Positions 18,741 through 29,546 of a stretch of DNA of 64,000 nucleotides are shown in pieces; the stretch's first letter is position 1, and each line of letters opens with the position of its first letter. The DNA is taken from assembly GCA_963377175.1 (NCBI GenBank), contig CAUJNA010000846.1, forward strand, positions 726,604 to 790,603, given 5' to 3'. Position numbers and translations under genes: made by a program. The notes under the pieces are model-generated. The model made no database searches. It was given only the letters and a program-made list of their open reading frames with translations, and was not told the origin of the DNA. Origin of the DNA: Effrenium voratum. Lineage: Eukaryota > Sar > Dinophyceae > Suessiales > Symbiodiniaceae.

Positions 18741-18863
18741 GGCAATGGGTCAAAACCCCGTACCCGGTGAACATCCCAATACCCACTAAAATAGATTCTG
18801 AAATGGGTGGTGAATTCACCAACCAACCAAAATGGGATACCAAAACGGTTTTGACCCACGGCC
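18741..18863. mobile_element. Family 4 element, copy 2
   Basis: It starts GGCAATGGGTCAAAACCCC and ends GGTTTTGACCCACGGCC. The flanks AACT and AAAT match in three of four bases. Confidence 0.8.
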
Positions 18864-18892
18864 AAATGGCAACAATGTCCCTTTGCTTTCTT

Positions 18893-18995
18893 CCTGGAGT
18901 CTCCCTAAGGACCCTTGAAAAATGGTTGGTCATTGCCCAAAATAATTTTGGGTCAAGGGGGCCCATTTTCAAAGGGTCCTTAGGGAGACTCCAGG
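18893..18995. mobile_element. Family 3 element, copy 4
   Basis: CCTGGAGTCTCCCTAAGGAC mirrors GTCCTTAGGGAGACTCCAGG. TA follows on the right and TT precedes on the left. Confidence 0.85.
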
Positions 18996-19280
18996 TACAA
19001 AGCGCCAACTCCCTCAACCCCCCAACCTCCCAACCCCCAACCCCCAGCCAAGGAACGAAACACCACTCGCTTGGTCAGGAGATTCCAGGTTCTCGATCAA
19101 CCATCCACCGCGCGCGGCGCGCGTCCGGTAATTACCGCGCGGTCCGGCACCGCGCCTCGTGCAAGCTGCCGATGTACTGCTGGGCTTCCTCGAGGTCATG
19201 TGTGCGCCACCACCTAAGCGTCCAGAGTCTCTGCCCGGAAAAAGGCGATCACCTGTTGCTGCCTTTACTACATATGGGCC

Positions 19281-19365
19281 ATCAAAACCCGGGTAGATGA
19301 AGGTTAGTAAGGGATAATCCCAACCAGAAATAGCTGCGGAAATCCGCCTTCTAGATTCTTGACAT
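19281..19365. mobile_element. Family 5 half element, inverted
   Basis: ATCAAAACCCGGGTAGATGA to GCTGCGGAAATCCGCCTTC matches the right half of the family in reverse. It is joined directly to a family 6 copy. Confidence 0.6.
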
Positions 19366-19475
19366 GGCTGTGGGTCAAACATAGGTATCCTAAATGGGTT
19401 GCCCTGGTACATGGAACCAAGGACTAAAACCTGCGGTCCATATCCTGGTGGTTTAATTTTGACCCGTACCCATAT
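19366..19475. repeat. Family 6 repeat, copy 1
   Basis: GGCTGTGGGTCAAACATAGG at the left end and TTTAATTTTGACCCGTACCC at the right end, shared with copies at 37947 and 48344. Confidence 0.65.
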
Positions 19476-20050
19476 GGACCAACAAGGGAAAAGCAACAGG
19501 TCAGAAGGTCGGCTTTGGGCGAGTGAGTAGTCCTTGTGCGCCTTTGTGCCTTTGTGCCTCTGTGTCTTTGCGTCTCTGTGTGTTTGTGTGTTTGCCTGTC
19601 CGCATCTCTGTGTCTGTGTGTGTTTTTTTATCTGCTTGTCTGCTCTTTAACGTTTAGTGGGGGCTGCAAAGATACGAATTTGGTCTTTCGTGAGTGACCC
19701 GGTGGTTGACTCGACTCCCTGAGTGCAGGTGTGAAGTTATCCAGGGCCGAGATCACCCTCAAAGGGCTGGTGTTGCATCTTCAAAAAAAACAGACACACA
19801 TTGCCACGGCCGACGTTTAACTAGTATGATGAATAGTCTACACGTGCCAGACTCAGTTGGCAAAACCTGATATGGGCCAGTTGAGAACAACTCGACACCC
19901 AGTCTTTTTCAGCGGTTTCTGATGGGTTGACTTGCTTACCATTTCAGAAATTCGCCGGTACTCGAAGAACCATTCTCCTGTTGCTATCTTCCTTTCAGTG
20001 GCACTTTGTTGCCCAAGATTGGACCTTTTGTTTGAACTGTTTCTTGGTTG
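19476..20050. other. Intergenic stretch with a degenerate TGTGTCTTTGCGTCTC tract
   Basis: About 19533-19645 is a pyrimidine/TG-rich degenerate tandem tract. The rest is unique with no gene recognised. Confidence 0.4.
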
Positions 20051-20150
20051 CTGTTGACCAGCCTTCAAAAAGTTTAACTTTTTGGGGGGTTTAGTGGAAA
20101 ACCCCTTGATTTCGCAAAAGGCTAAAGTCTAAAGATCCAACCCAATAGAA
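20051..20150. repeat. Family 7 repeat, copy 1
   Basis: GCTGTTGACC, then AAAAGTTTAACTTTTTGG and CTAAAGATCCAACCCAATAG, are shared with 42706-42822 and 55303-55422. Confidence 0.6.
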
Positions 20151-20488
20151 GTCGAGGTTTCCATGACATTGCCGCCTTTCAAAGTCGAGAGGTTGATGCC
20201 CCATGCCCATCATTATTTTCAGAAACCCCCTAGATTTGCGGGGTCTTGGCATTTTCCGAAAGGGAGCAAAGGAATTGCTGCTAGAAAAGATTCCAAGCGG
20301 ATACCAACATAGCAGTAATGCACCCATCATGTTGGGATATGTGTTTTTTTTTGTTTTTACTGCTTGAAGGGGCATGGAGAAGCGAGGTACTCCTCACTCG
20401 CCGAAAGTCCACCTTCTAACCTTTAAAATTCCCTGTTTGGTCCAGTTTTAGTACAAGGACGCACAGCGACACCAACAAAAGACACCAA

Positions 20489-20586
20489 TCAACCAACCAG
20501 CCAACCAGCCAAACAACCAAACAACCAAACCAAACCAAACCAAACCAAACCAGACCAGACCAAACCAAACCAAACCAAACCAAACC

Positions 20587-20635
<49 letters not shown>

Positions 20636-20640
20636 ACAAA
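20489..20640. repeat. Compound microsatellite: CCAAC/CCAAA then (AGCA)n
   Basis: CCAAC units grade into (CCAAA)n, then about twelve AGCA units at 20587-20634. The minus strand is open through it (Leu/Ala/Cys and Trp/Phe/Gly/Leu runs) only because of the repeat. Confidence 0.9.
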
Positions 20641-21264
20641 GAAGAAGCAAACAAAACACAATCAAACAAAGAACCAACCAAACAAGCACACCATCAAAGA
20701 AACAAGCAAACAGCAAACACAAAGAAGAGAACGCTTCTGGGGCGTTCTGCAGGCCAAAAACCGCCTTCCCGCCAAAATCGCACTGAGGCAAGGGCAGGTG
20801 GGCGGCCGCAGTGGTGATTCGATCCTGCAGAAAACCACCAGGGTCCGTAGAGCCCTTCTGGAGTCTCTTCAAAAGTGGGAGGGCACCCCGCCAAATGGGT
20901 GGTTTTGTGGACTTCCCTGCAAAACTGCCCCACATTGGGGGTACCACTCCCAACCACTTTGGGGATGGAATCGCAGATTTTCTATGGCGGATCTGCTTCG
21001 TTCTTGTTGGCGGCTTGGAAGTTCAACACTCAGTAAGTAGGCTACAACCGTGGGTGTAGCCCACCCCCCGCTTTCCGCCGCCCTAGGGAATCTGGGACCC
21101 CCTGGCGCGCAAACGGTTGAGGCCCTTTGGGTGTTTCTCGAAGCTGGGGTGGTGCTGGGCTTCTTTCTTGAAGCCATCCCAAACGGGAAGCAACACCCAA
21201 ATAACTCTAGATTCACCCACAGCTAGGGGTTTGTAGGCCGGGACAAATCAGGGCCGAACCATTT
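20641..21264. other. Intergenic stretch, no gene seen
   Basis: This is unique sequence, with short frames open on both strands at 20790-21060 that I do not recognise. Confidence 0.35.
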
Positions 21265-21373
21265 CTAGGTCCAGTAGAGAGCTTAGAATAAGGATACCCT
21301 TTTTTCTATTGTCTATTTTAGTAGGGGAACCCTCCCCCAAAAAAGGGTAACAGGGCACCACCGGGCGACCCAG
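21265..21373. mobile_element. Family 1 element, copy 7, 4-bp TSD
   Basis: CTAGGTCCAGTAGAGAGC at the left end and CACCGGGCGACCCAG at the right end. ATTT flanks both sides (21261-21264 and 21374-21377). Confidence 0.87.
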
Positions 21374-22403
21374 ATTTGGGACGGGTGGGGGGGGGTAGGA
21401 AACCTGAGCCCAACAGGGTCCCTAGACACGCGGAATGGAACAGGGGCTATTTCCTGCGGACGTCGAGGTGCTTTGGGGATTTACCAGTTGAAGACAAACC
21501 CATGCGCCAGAATTCGCGCTTTTTCCATGGCCCTTCCTTAATTAGGGCACATGTTCAAAAAATGGTCAAACATGACGGCATCGAACCTGTTGAAGCAAAA
21601 CCGTTGCAACAAAGTCTTCTGAAACAAACCCAAACCAAAAGTAACTTGGATGCTCAACCCACGCAAGTGGGTTACTTCTGCCTATAACCCACCTAAGTGA
21701 GTTGAAAGGCCCCCCACATGGTTGTCTCCAAATCGGGGACCCCCCCCCCACAAAATGAGTGATATTAATTGGTCTCCCTTGAATCACTCTAATAGGTACA
21801 TGGTTGTCGGAAATGACCCTGCGATACCAGTGGGATTCCCATTCTGACTTTGTCGTTTCTTTAAATTGGGGTTCCCTTTGCTCACAGAAGAAAAAAACAG
21901 GCAACCTAAAATCTCCCAGTTTTCCCACAACAATGGATAGGTAGTGTCAAAGGTTTCAGGCGACCCGCGCAGCTTCGGAGGATTCAGGCTCAGGCAATCT
22001 TGCTCAGCTCTCTGGGCGGCCGCATGTAGCTGAAGACCTCAAGAAAGCTTTGGAAACCAGACCGCCCAACACACAGGGGTGGGGGTTGATCATTTTTCCC
22101 TTCGACCCCAAATTGACCATGGGTAACTTGTCCCATGTGGTAAAAGTCATCTGTTTTGGTGGATTCCCTAATGGTCACCCCATGTAAAGGACATTTGATT
22201 TATGTGTCTGTTCGAAGTTTCCTTCTGGTTTCCTTATCCGAAAAGGGTAGCCTCAACAAAAAGACATGGCTACATCTGGATGGCCCATCTTTAGTAAAGA
22301 ACCCACAAACCAAATAGGGCGCCGCAGCCTTGCTTTGGTGGAATAAGAAGATTTATATGGGTGTACTAAATATGGAATCGGAATTCCTAGAATCGTAACC
22401 CCA
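21374..22403. other. Intergenic stretch, no gene seen
   Basis: This is unique or low-copy sequence with a G-run near 21390 and a C-run near 21740. Nothing is recognisable. Confidence 0.35.
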
Positions 22404-22505
22404 AAAAGGTAGCTGGAAAGGGTACACTTTTTTCTGTTGTCTATTTTAGTAGGGGAACCCTCCCCCAAAAAAGAAATGATAAAAGGGCACTACTGGGGGA
22501 CCTAG
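22404..22505. mobile_element. Family 1 element, copy 8, left end degraded
   Basis: The core TATTTTAGTAGGGGAACCC and right end CACTACTGGGGGACCTAG are intact. The left end reads AGGTAGCTGGAAAGGG. Confidence 0.78.
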
Positions 22506-22548
22506 AAGGTGAGTATCTTTCGAGGCCAGCAAGACTGTGAACCCAACT

Positions 22549-22687
22549 GGCCATGGGTTAAAACCCAAATCGTACCCACAGTGAACATCAACCAATCCAA
22601 CCACTAAAATGGGTTCTAAAATGGGTGGTGAATTCACCTACCAACCAAAACGGGATCCCATTGGACCATTGGTTTTGACCCACAGCC
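22549..22687. mobile_element. Family 4 element, copy 3
   Basis: It starts GGCCATGGGTTAAAACCC and ends GGTTTTGACCCACAGCC. The flanks AACT and AAAT match in three of four bases. It has a small internal insertion (TTGGACCATTGG). Confidence 0.8.
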
Positions 22688-22689
22688 AA

Positions 22690-24017
22690 ATCAGGGAAAC
22701 CCAAAATTCGCTTTGGTTGCAAGTGAGTTCAAAGGGAAACTAAAAGGAACACAGAAATCCGTTTCTCTTTTCTTTGGGGGGTCTAGAACTCCGTGGTGGA
22801 ACATCACCCGTTGGTACCAATCTTGGCCATGCCAAGAACCTTATGACTTTCAAGACGGTCGGTACAGAAAGAAGCCCTCAAACCGCACTTTTGTTCAACC
22901 ACCCTGACTGAGCGCGTATCACTTCATAGGGTATCACTTCTGTTCATCCAGGTCTCTTGAAAGTGTATCACTAGGCTATGCTGCTTCGAACGGACCCTTG
23001 CTGGCTTTAATTCTCTACTTTGCTGAGGAAACCATAGATACAAGGGGGCTAGCTTCAGTTGCCCCAGTTCTAGTCATGTAGCCTGCTTGCTCGGGTCAAG
23101 CATCCCAGGACTCCAGCCGGGATGGAAGCTCTGTAGTGGGATGAGCCACCAACTTCCCCATCGGTTACAACCTACTTGCTAAATGGGTTGAACATCCAAG
23201 TAGGTTCTGACAATATTGGATGTCTTGTTGCCGCAAAAGAGACATCCAATGCAATCTTTACGAAAAGGGGACACCTACCAGGGCTTTATGTATCTGGGGT
23301 TTCCGTTCGGAAACCCCCGAGTTCCTTTTGGTTTAGCAGAAGGTCTTGGGTGACCCTGAGACCAAGGAGATCACGCTCTTCCATCTTTCTCCTTTGGTTT
23401 GAGGCGACCAGGGTCCAGTTGTCGGAACACATTCGGCCGACAAGTGGTATGCCACAACTAGATATGAACAGCTGAATACCCATTTCGGATTGGGAGGTTG
23501 GGGGGAGTTAATTGTTGGATTGACGGTTTCTCCACAAACTCTCGCGCAGTGCTGATTTTGGCCAAAACATGGTCCCACTCATTGCTTGCCGGCAAACCGA
23601 TCAGCCGAACCGGTTTATTCAAACGGGATCAACTTTACCCGACTCTTCTTTCAACCATTCAACCACACGGGTTTTGTCTGTTTTCGAGGCCTGGATTCTG
23701 ACCCTTGAAACACGGGTGCACCCCTGTTTGGGTAACGACCAACCATTTCTAAAGGCTCAGAAGCCCATTGGGTAAGCTTTCAATTGAACACCAAAAGGAA
23801 AACCCGAAAGCAGTCAACAATCAGAGCCAGGACACGGCGAACAACGAGCGAGTCCCGGGTTTTCTAGACACTAGGCCGATCTCCCGTCCGGGGTTTGGGG
23901 GGGGGGGAGTCCCCAATTCCATTGATCTCTTCCCCATAAAAAGCACAAAAAGGGTTGCCTCGCATGGGTTGCCTCGCAGGGGGTCACCGGTCACCCCTCC
24001 CCCAATTCCATATTTAC
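22690..24017. other. Intergenic stretch, no gene seen
   Basis: This is mostly unique sequence. A worn family 3 fragment lies at about 23697-23760 (TGACCCTTGAAACACGGG to TAACGACCAACC). A G-run lies near 23898. Confidence 0.35.
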
Positions 24018-24145
24018 TTGCTGGTGCTCAGTAGGGCATGAGGGAATGAACCCAGTCCCCGTAAAGCAAAGAATCAGTTGGGATTCGGTTTTTTCTTGGG
24101 GTCATTCCATTTCTCATTCCCTGCATCTCTTGCACCGATCGTAAG
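24018..24145. mobile_element. Family 8 element (CTTGCTGGTGCTCAG ends), copy 1
   Basis: It starts CTTGCTGGTGCTCAGTAGG and contains GGGAATGAACCC and, facing it, TTTCTCATTCCCTGC. It ends TTGCACCGATCGTAAG. Confidence 0.65.
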
Positions 24146-24171
24146 TCTTTCCTCGGTTGCGAAATCTGCTC

Positions 24172-24270
24172 CCCTGCTAAAAGTGACTAACTTTTAGTGG
24201 TTTAATTCGGAAACCCCATCAGTTGGCAAAAAGTTAAAGTCCCAACATCCCTTGGCAAATTGCACCAAAG
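24172..24270. repeat. Family 7 repeat, copy 2
   Basis: CTGCTAAAAGTGACTAAC, then CAGTTGGCAAAAAGTTAAAG and GCACCAAAGG, are shared with 28054 and 34007. Confidence 0.65.
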
Positions 24271-24474
24271 GCCAAAGGGCCAAAGGGAAGGGCGGCTCCG
24301 CTGCCGATTCCAGGAAGGTGTCATTTACACCAACTCCTAAGCCATCATCCTCCAAACCATTACGCATTCCTAAAAAAGACAATTCCCATGCCTGCACCAA
24401 GGCCTGCGACCCGGGGAAAAAAAAAGGAAGAAACAGAAACCGAGCCGCCCATAGCGCTGGGATCTCTCAGCCCC

Positions 24475-24600
24475 TGGCTTTGCGCAGCGCGCCGACCACC
24501 CCAGTGCCGCCTAGGTCCTCGGCTTGCAGCGAGCGGAGCGAGCGGAGCGCTTGCGGCATAAGAAAGCGAGAGAAGCCGGGGCGAATTCGCTTGAAAACTC
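24475..24600. other. GC-rich island, possible exon
   Basis: A GC-rich unique block including AGCGAGCGGAGCGAGCGGAG. It is open on both strands in short frames, and I recognise no domain. Confidence 0.25.
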
Positions 24601-24619
24601 CAGGGCTGCCTTCAGTGGC

Positions 24620-24912
24620 TGGGCTAAGCACCAGCAAGTTGGGTTGGGGAACCCCGTTTTGGAGCTCCCATGACGGACCCCTTTTCAAGATAGTTGGGCT
24701 TTTAACCGCAAAACTACGAGGAAAAACAAAATTCATTTTGGGGAGGGGGTTGTTTTTTTGGAGTTGCTACCCCTTTGTTGGGTGGTTCTAAAGGGAAACC
24801 AAGAGGAACACCGGAATCCATTTTGGGGAGGGGGCTGCTTTTTTTGGGAGTTGCTACCCGTTTGTTGGGTGGTTCTAAAGGGAAACCAAGAGGAAAACCG
24901 AAATCCATTTTG
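24620..24912. repeat. Local tandem repeat of about 86 bp, first block
   Basis: ATTCATTTTGGGGAGGGGG at 24731, ATCCATTTTGGGGAGGGGG at 24817 and ATCCATTTTGGGG at 24903 mark an 86-bp unit containing GTTGGGTGGTTCTAAAGGG. The block with its left flank (AGCACCAGCAAG...) recurs at 25778-26080. Confidence 0.75.
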
Positions 24913-24929
24913 GGGAAAGTCTACTTAGT

Positions 24930-25044
24930 TCACGTTGGAAGGGGAGCAAAAAATGAAAAATAATAGCATTTAAGTGGTTGGATTTCAACCACTAAACCAC
25001 AATAAGCAAACATGTAAAAAATGGTTCCTAACGACAACCATGCA
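24930..25044. repeat. Family 16 repeat, copy 2
   Basis: CACGTTGGAAGGGGAGCAAA, then GGATTTCAACCACTAAACC, GCAAACATGTAAAAAATGG and CGACAACCATG. Confidence 0.68.
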
Positions 25045-25115
25045 AAGGGCACACCGTATGGGCACACGGGTTTTGAAGGTATGGAGGGAAGAAATACTAC
25101 TTAAGGGGCTTTGCT

Positions 25116-25232
25116 CTAGGGCTGCCTTCCATTTCCATTCTTTCCAGGGATCCGATTCTTTTCAGGAAACCAAAAAACACCCAGGGAAACAGCTGGTTTT
25201 TGAAAAGAGAAATGGTTGAAAAGAAAAAACTC
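25116..25232. mobile_element. Family 11 element, copy 2
   Basis: CTAGGGCTGCCTTCC, CATTCTTTCCAGGGATCC, TTTTCAGGAAACC and GGTTTTTGAAAAGAG match the family. The right end is degraded. Confidence 0.6.
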
Positions 25233-25497
25233 CGGCCCGAGGGCGGCAGAGGGCTCGGTCTTTTGCCAGGGCAGAGCGCAGGTTTTAGTCTTTGCTTCCA
25301 TTTGCAAAGATGTTTGATGCCATTTCGGGCACCATCTACTTGAGCCACAGCCGAGTCACCTGACCTGAACTGGTGGTTCAGTGCCGGCGCCGGAGCGGTT
25401 CGGAGCTTCTGGTTTCCCATTTACCCCCGAAGGCCAGGGGCTCAACTCCAAATCCAAAAGGCCTGGCCATGATCAAGCAAAAACCGGCTGGTCGTTT
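25233..25497. other. Unique stretch, no gene assigned
   Basis: GC-rich around 25230-25270 and 25380-25440. No domain is recognised in any frame. Confidence 0.3.
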
Positions 25498-25733
25498 TCT
25501 TGCTGGGGATAAAATAGATGCAGGGAATGAGAGGTTTGGAATGACGCTTAAACAAAAACCACATCCCAACTGGATTGGCTTTCCCTGAGCAGCAACTTTT
25601 GTTGGGGAACCGAGAGACGCAGCAAAAAGGGGGGGATGACCCGTATACCAACCATCCAACTGGTGGTTTTAGGCAGGAAAGGCCAACATATAAACCATGC
25701 TGGTTTGTTTTCTACTGAGCACCAGCAAGTTTG
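25498..25733. mobile_element. Family 8 element, enlarged copy
   Basis: CTTGCTGGGGATAAAATAG and GCAGGGAATGAGAGG at the left, and CTACTGAGCACCAGCAAG at the right, bound about 236 bp. Confidence 0.5.
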
Positions 25734-25777
25734 GTTGTGGAACATCTAGCAGACTCGGTTCAGTCCCTCATTCCCGA

Positions 25778-26085
25778 GCACCAGCAAGTTTTGTTGGGGG
25801 AACCCCTTTTTGGAGCTCCCATGATGGCCCCTTTTCAAGATACTTGGCAGTTGCTCTGTCAATCTTGTAGGAACCCTGTTTTGGTTGTTCTTAAACGTTC
25901 TAAACGGGTACCAAAAAGGAACCTATTTTTGTTGGGAACCCCCTGTTGGTTGTTTTAAACCGGAAACTACGAGGAAAACCAAAATTCATTTTGGGGCGGG
26001 GTCTGTCTCTTTTGGAGTCGCTACCCGTTTGTTGGGTGGTTCTAAAGGGAAACCAAGAGGAAAACCGAAATCCATTTTGGGGATC
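25778..26085. repeat. Second block of the 24.6-kb duplicated segment
   Basis: GAGCACCAGCAAG, GGAGCTCCCATGATGG and CCCCTTTTCAAGATA repeat 24620-24690. CTACCCGTTTGTTGGGTGG to CCGAAATCCATTTTGGGG repeats the 86-bp unit. Confidence 0.75.
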
Positions 26086-26262
26086 ACCCTAAAAAAGGAC
26101 ACACCCGTATCGGTTTTGGAGGGAATTATGGAGGGAACAACTATCACGAAGGGGGCTTTTTCACTCTCAGCAACGAGCTGAGTGAATCGAGCCGGTGAAG
26201 AGATTGGAGGGCGCTGCTCGATAAGGGCGCGCGCTAAGATTGCCTAAGCCAGCAGAACTCAA

Positions 26263-26383
26263 CTAGGTCCTCCAGAGAGAGGTCAGAATAAGGGTACATG
26301 TTTTTCTTCTTTGACTATTTTAGTAGGGGAACCCTCCCCAAAAAAAGAAACGGTAAAAGTTGGCACCTAGCTGGGGGACCTAG
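26263..26383. mobile_element. Family 1 element, copy 9, 4-bp TSD
   Basis: CTAGGTCCTCCAGAGAGAGG at the left end and GCTGGGGGACCTAG at the right end. TCAA flanks both sides (26259-26262 and 26384-26387). Confidence 0.88.
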
Positions 26384-26389
26384 TCAAGC

Positions 26390-26912
26390 TCTTCAAACTG
26401 TGACTCTTGACAGGAACACATAAGCGGCACACCACCGCATATCTGCCTGCAAGCGCGGGAACTGCCAGTGCAACATCATGCCGGGATCTCTCGGCATTTC
26501 TCGCCGCACGTGCAAGGTGCTGGCTTTCACAGTTACCAACGGCATCTGGTGGTCACCACTGGAACATGCCAGAGTGACCTTGAGAGACCACGGGCGCACA
26601 GCAAACATTCCCGCATGTTTCTTACACTCACGCCTGCAAGGCTCTGAATTCGGAGCGTGCCAACTGCACGCCTCGCATGCGTTGCAAGCTTATGTTGGTT
26701 TTTGTTGCGTCCATACCTCCGAAACCCATCCAAGGGGCGCCCCCCACTTTGAAATTCAGAACCGAAAGGAACCAGTCGGGTTGTCAGCTGCAATCCACCG
26801 GGCAGATCTCTATCTTTTGCCTGTACAATGTTCCACACGGGGATGTTGTTGGGGGACTCCCCAAGCTGGATGTCGGTTTTCCTTTTGGTTGTCCCTTAAA
26901 ACCACCAAAACT
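26390..26912. other. Unique stretch between two family 1 elements
   Basis: About 530 bp without recognised repeats. It is open on the plus strand (about 26478-26972) and on the minus strand (about 26393-26608). No domain is recognised; a possible exon or chance. Confidence 0.3.
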
Positions 26913-26916
26913 CAAA

Positions 26917-27040
26917 CTAGGTCCTCCAGTAGAGAGGTTAGAACAAGGGTAACAACCTTTTGCTGTACGTAGTCTATTTTAGTAGGGGAACCCTCCCCCC
27001 AAAAAAAGAAACGGTAAAAGAGCACTACTGGGGGACCTAG
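26917..27040. mobile_element. Family 1 element, copy 10
   Basis: CTAGGTCCTCCAGTAGAGAG at the left end and CACTACTGGGGGACCTAG at the right end. There is no matching flank duplication. Confidence 0.86.
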
Positions 27041-27251
27041 ATGATTCGCCTAAGGAGTTGCCTCGTCCAAATTGGATCAACCACACAACAAATGGGCTTG
27101 AACCCTCGTGTTTTTCCCCCCAAGAGCAGGACTCAACACCGCTGTGCTTCCCCTTCCGTACACCATTTCTCTATGCTGGACAACACCAGACACGACCACC
27201 AAGGAGCAGAAATGAAGCCAACTATTAGCCCAGAGAACCAAACCCGGAAAT

Positions 27252-27312
27252 CACTGGCCTGTTCCCCTTCGATCCCCTGCGAAAAGATTTTAACTTTTAG
27301 TGGCTTGCTGGA
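27252..27312. repeat. Family 7 related fragment
   Basis: TTCCCCTTCGATCCCCTGCG, then TTTTAACTTTTAGTGGC. A related fragment lies at 38639-38712. Confidence 0.45.
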
Positions 27313-27414
27313 AACTATCACCCCACCCCCCCAGTAAACCAAGAATCTACGGGAGAAGTATAACTTCTGGCTCTCTGGGATTTATGGCTCCCGAATTCCC
27401 AGCAAGTTTGTCTA

Positions 27415-27484
27415 CCTGGAGTCTCCATGACCCTTAGAAAATGGTTGGTCATTACCCAAAAGTACAGGGGGCATGGACCCATTT
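27415..27484. mobile_element. Family 3 element, right end lost
   Basis: After TA it starts CCTGGAGTCTCCATGACCC and runs to GGGGCATGGACCCATTT, where a family 6 repeat begins. Confidence 0.72.
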
Positions 27485-27594
27485 GGCTGTGGCAACCAAA
27501 AAATACGGAATTCTAAAATGCGTTGCCCTGGCAAGTGGAAACATGGACCACACCCGGTTTGCCCCTCCGATCGTTTAATTTGGAGCCACACCCG
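27485..27594. repeat. Family 6 repeat, copy 2, diverged
   Basis: GGCTGTGGCAACC, GGTTGCCCTGGCAAG-type centre and GTTTAATTTGGAGCCACACC match the family. Confidence 0.55.
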
Positions 27595-27644
27595 AGACTC
27601 CAGGTGGGTTTTGGAGGACGAATATCCGTTTGCGTAAGCCCCCC

Positions 27645-27707
27645 TAGTGATGGATTCCTTTTAAAACCAGGGGAAAATAACAACATATTCATTTCAACAA
27701 ATGGAAG
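27645..27707. mobile_element. Family 9 right half
   Basis: GTGATGGATTCCTTTTAAAA, then GGGGAAAATAACAACATA and CAACAAATGGAAG. Confidence 0.55.
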
Positions 27708-28053
27708 GCCCCCCAAACCTCCCCACCTCCCCACTACCAACCCCCTCCCACCTACCCCCACCCCACCACCCCCCCCAAACTCTCCTCCCAACTCGAAACA
27801 TGGAAGCGACATCGCCATTTTCCCCGAACTCTGAGCGCAATTGAGGCAAGGGCCATGGTGTGGATGAAGGCCAGGCGCAGGGTCTGCGCCAGAGAAAAGT
27901 CCTAGGCTCAAAAGACATGGTTTTGCCCCCCCCTTTCAAAGGGGTCAAAGGGGGGCCTTTGGTTTTGTAAGTCCGGCTGCCAAGTCTTGGCTGATTGGCT
28001 CACATCCTACGTCTTTTTCACATACAGCCTCTCAGTGGCTTTCTGCTCCCTGC
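27708..28053. other. C-rich then unique sequence, no gene seen
   Basis: About 27710-27790 is CCCCACC-rich low-complexity DNA on the plus strand. The remainder is unremarkable. Confidence 0.35.
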
Positions 28054-28138
28054 CATAAAGTTTAACTTTTAGTGGATTTGTGGAAAACCCATTAGTTAAC
28101 AAAAAGTTAGTCTTAACATTCAAGCAACATGTGCCAAA
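28054..28138. repeat. Family 7 repeat, copy 3
   Basis: AAAGTTTAACTTTTAGTGG, ACCCATTAGTTAAC and GTGCCAAAG match 34007-34108. Confidence 0.65.
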
Positions 28139-28919
28139 GTTTTGAAGTGCTTGCGTTGAGTTTGTGTTCCTTTTGTTCTCTTGTTCTGTTTGATTCTTCA
28201 GATACTTTTTTTGTTGGGAGTTGTTTTGACTAATGTCTGTTCTGGAGGTGTTTTGATACTTTGAATTTTGGACTGTTTAGAGTGTTGCTTCTTTTTTTTG
28301 CTGGAGTTGTTTGTGTTTTCTTCATTTGTTTGGAGTGGCTTCGAGTTTTGGTTGCTTTACGTTTGAGTTCTTTGGGAGCTCTTGGCTCAGCCCATGAAAA
28401 CTCAGCCTAAGATAAAGGTCACCTTGGTCCGCAAAATTCAGTTGGTACCTGGAGCCTCCAAAAACTTGCATGGGTGCCTCACCCCTTTTTGTCACTTGCC
28501 CAAAGCGAATCGAGCCTTTGACCTTCCGGCTCTTGTATGTCGTGCACTGAAAATACGAGGACCTGGTTCTGCATCATGATTAGGCCCTTGTGGTGGACAA
28601 AATCCTGCATTGGGATGAAACCTTTGAATGCTGGGGTTTTTCCACCTTGAATTGCCTTTGGCCCCAAAAGATGATCCCGGAGGCAGAGGAGGAGAGCAGG
28701 AGGAGGACAGAGGCCGTTCAAAATGAAGGGTTGGCCAATTCGATTTTCCACAATCCCATTATAGGAATGCCACTGCAAAGGGGACCGGTTCCTTGCGTAA
28801 CCCCAGGTAAGGATTTTCAGGATTACCTTTAAACAGCCCAGAGGAGGAGGAGGACAGAGGTGGCGGAGACCCTGAGAATTCCAACTCAGAAGGGGTTCTC
28901 GCAACCCACGGGGTGAAAC
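28139..28919. other. Unique stretch, no gene assigned
   Basis: 28140-28380 is T/G-rich. GGAGGAGGAGGACAGAGG-like purine runs occur at about 28675-28712 and 28838-28860. The minus strand is open at about 28479-29027 without a recognisable domain. Confidence 0.35.
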
Positions 28920-29025
28920 AGGGATCCTTACATTGTACACCTGAACATGGCAACTTGAAAATGGTGGTTTCCCTTTACTTCGGTGTTGAAAAGCCACATG
29001 TTTCCCATGGTTGCAAAAGGAGCCC
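28920..29025. mobile_element. Family 13 element, copy 3
   Basis: AGGGATCCTTACATTGTACA at the left and AAAAGGAGCCC at the right, with the shared interior GGTGTTGAAAAGCCACATG. Confidence 0.65.
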
Positions 29026-29119
29026 ATTTGGGTGAAAGTCCCTTAGCTTCTGGGTGGTTCTTTCAGGTCGTTCGACTGAAAACATGGGGCCGCGGCATGG
29101 GGATCGAGATCGCACCAAA

Positions 29120-29330
29120 TGAAGCCATGGGAATTTGACCCTCGGGTTTGCTCACGGATTTACGTTGGGGAATCACATTTGAAGCCATGGCTTGCAGATA
29201 CTCTCGTGCCATGTTTGGGAATGGAAGAGCCGGTTGGAATCATGGAATCCTGAAGCCATGGTTGGAATTTTATGTTGGAATCATGGTTGAAACCATTGCT
29301 TGCTACGGTATTTACGGGGGAATCTTATAG
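29120..29330. mobile_element. Degenerate family 2-like sequence
   Basis: GAAGCCATGG occurs three times (near 29120, 29180, 29252). ATGGTTGAAACCATTGC then GGTATTTACGGGGGAATC resembles the family 2 middle, but the ends are missing. Confidence 0.4.
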
Positions 29331-29401
29331 CTTCGCGGGATGAACGCAGTGTTTGAACACCCATACCAAGTTATGTGGGTTACCTTCTAGCTTCATTCTT
29401 A

Positions 29402-29544
29402 CTGCGGATGGACGAAATCCTGCACCACAAAATGAGATCATGGTTGAAACTATCAGGTTTGTTGGCATTTTTTTTTAAACGGTGGGGAGTCACATGTCTG
29501 TTGGGTTTCTTAGGTGATGCGAAATGGATGTCGTCCATCCACAG
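29402..29544. mobile_element. Family 2 element, copy 7, TA flanks
   Basis: CTGCGGATGGACGAAATCC at the left end and GGATGTCGTCCATCCACAG at the right end. TA on both sides (29400-29401 and 29545-29546). Confidence 0.82.
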
Positions 29545-29546
29545 TA

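Noticed and set aside
20416..20953. Open minus-strand frames rich in Leu/Ala/Cys and Trp/Phe/Gly
   Set aside because: Produced by the CCAAA and AGCA microsatellites; no non-repeat coding signal.
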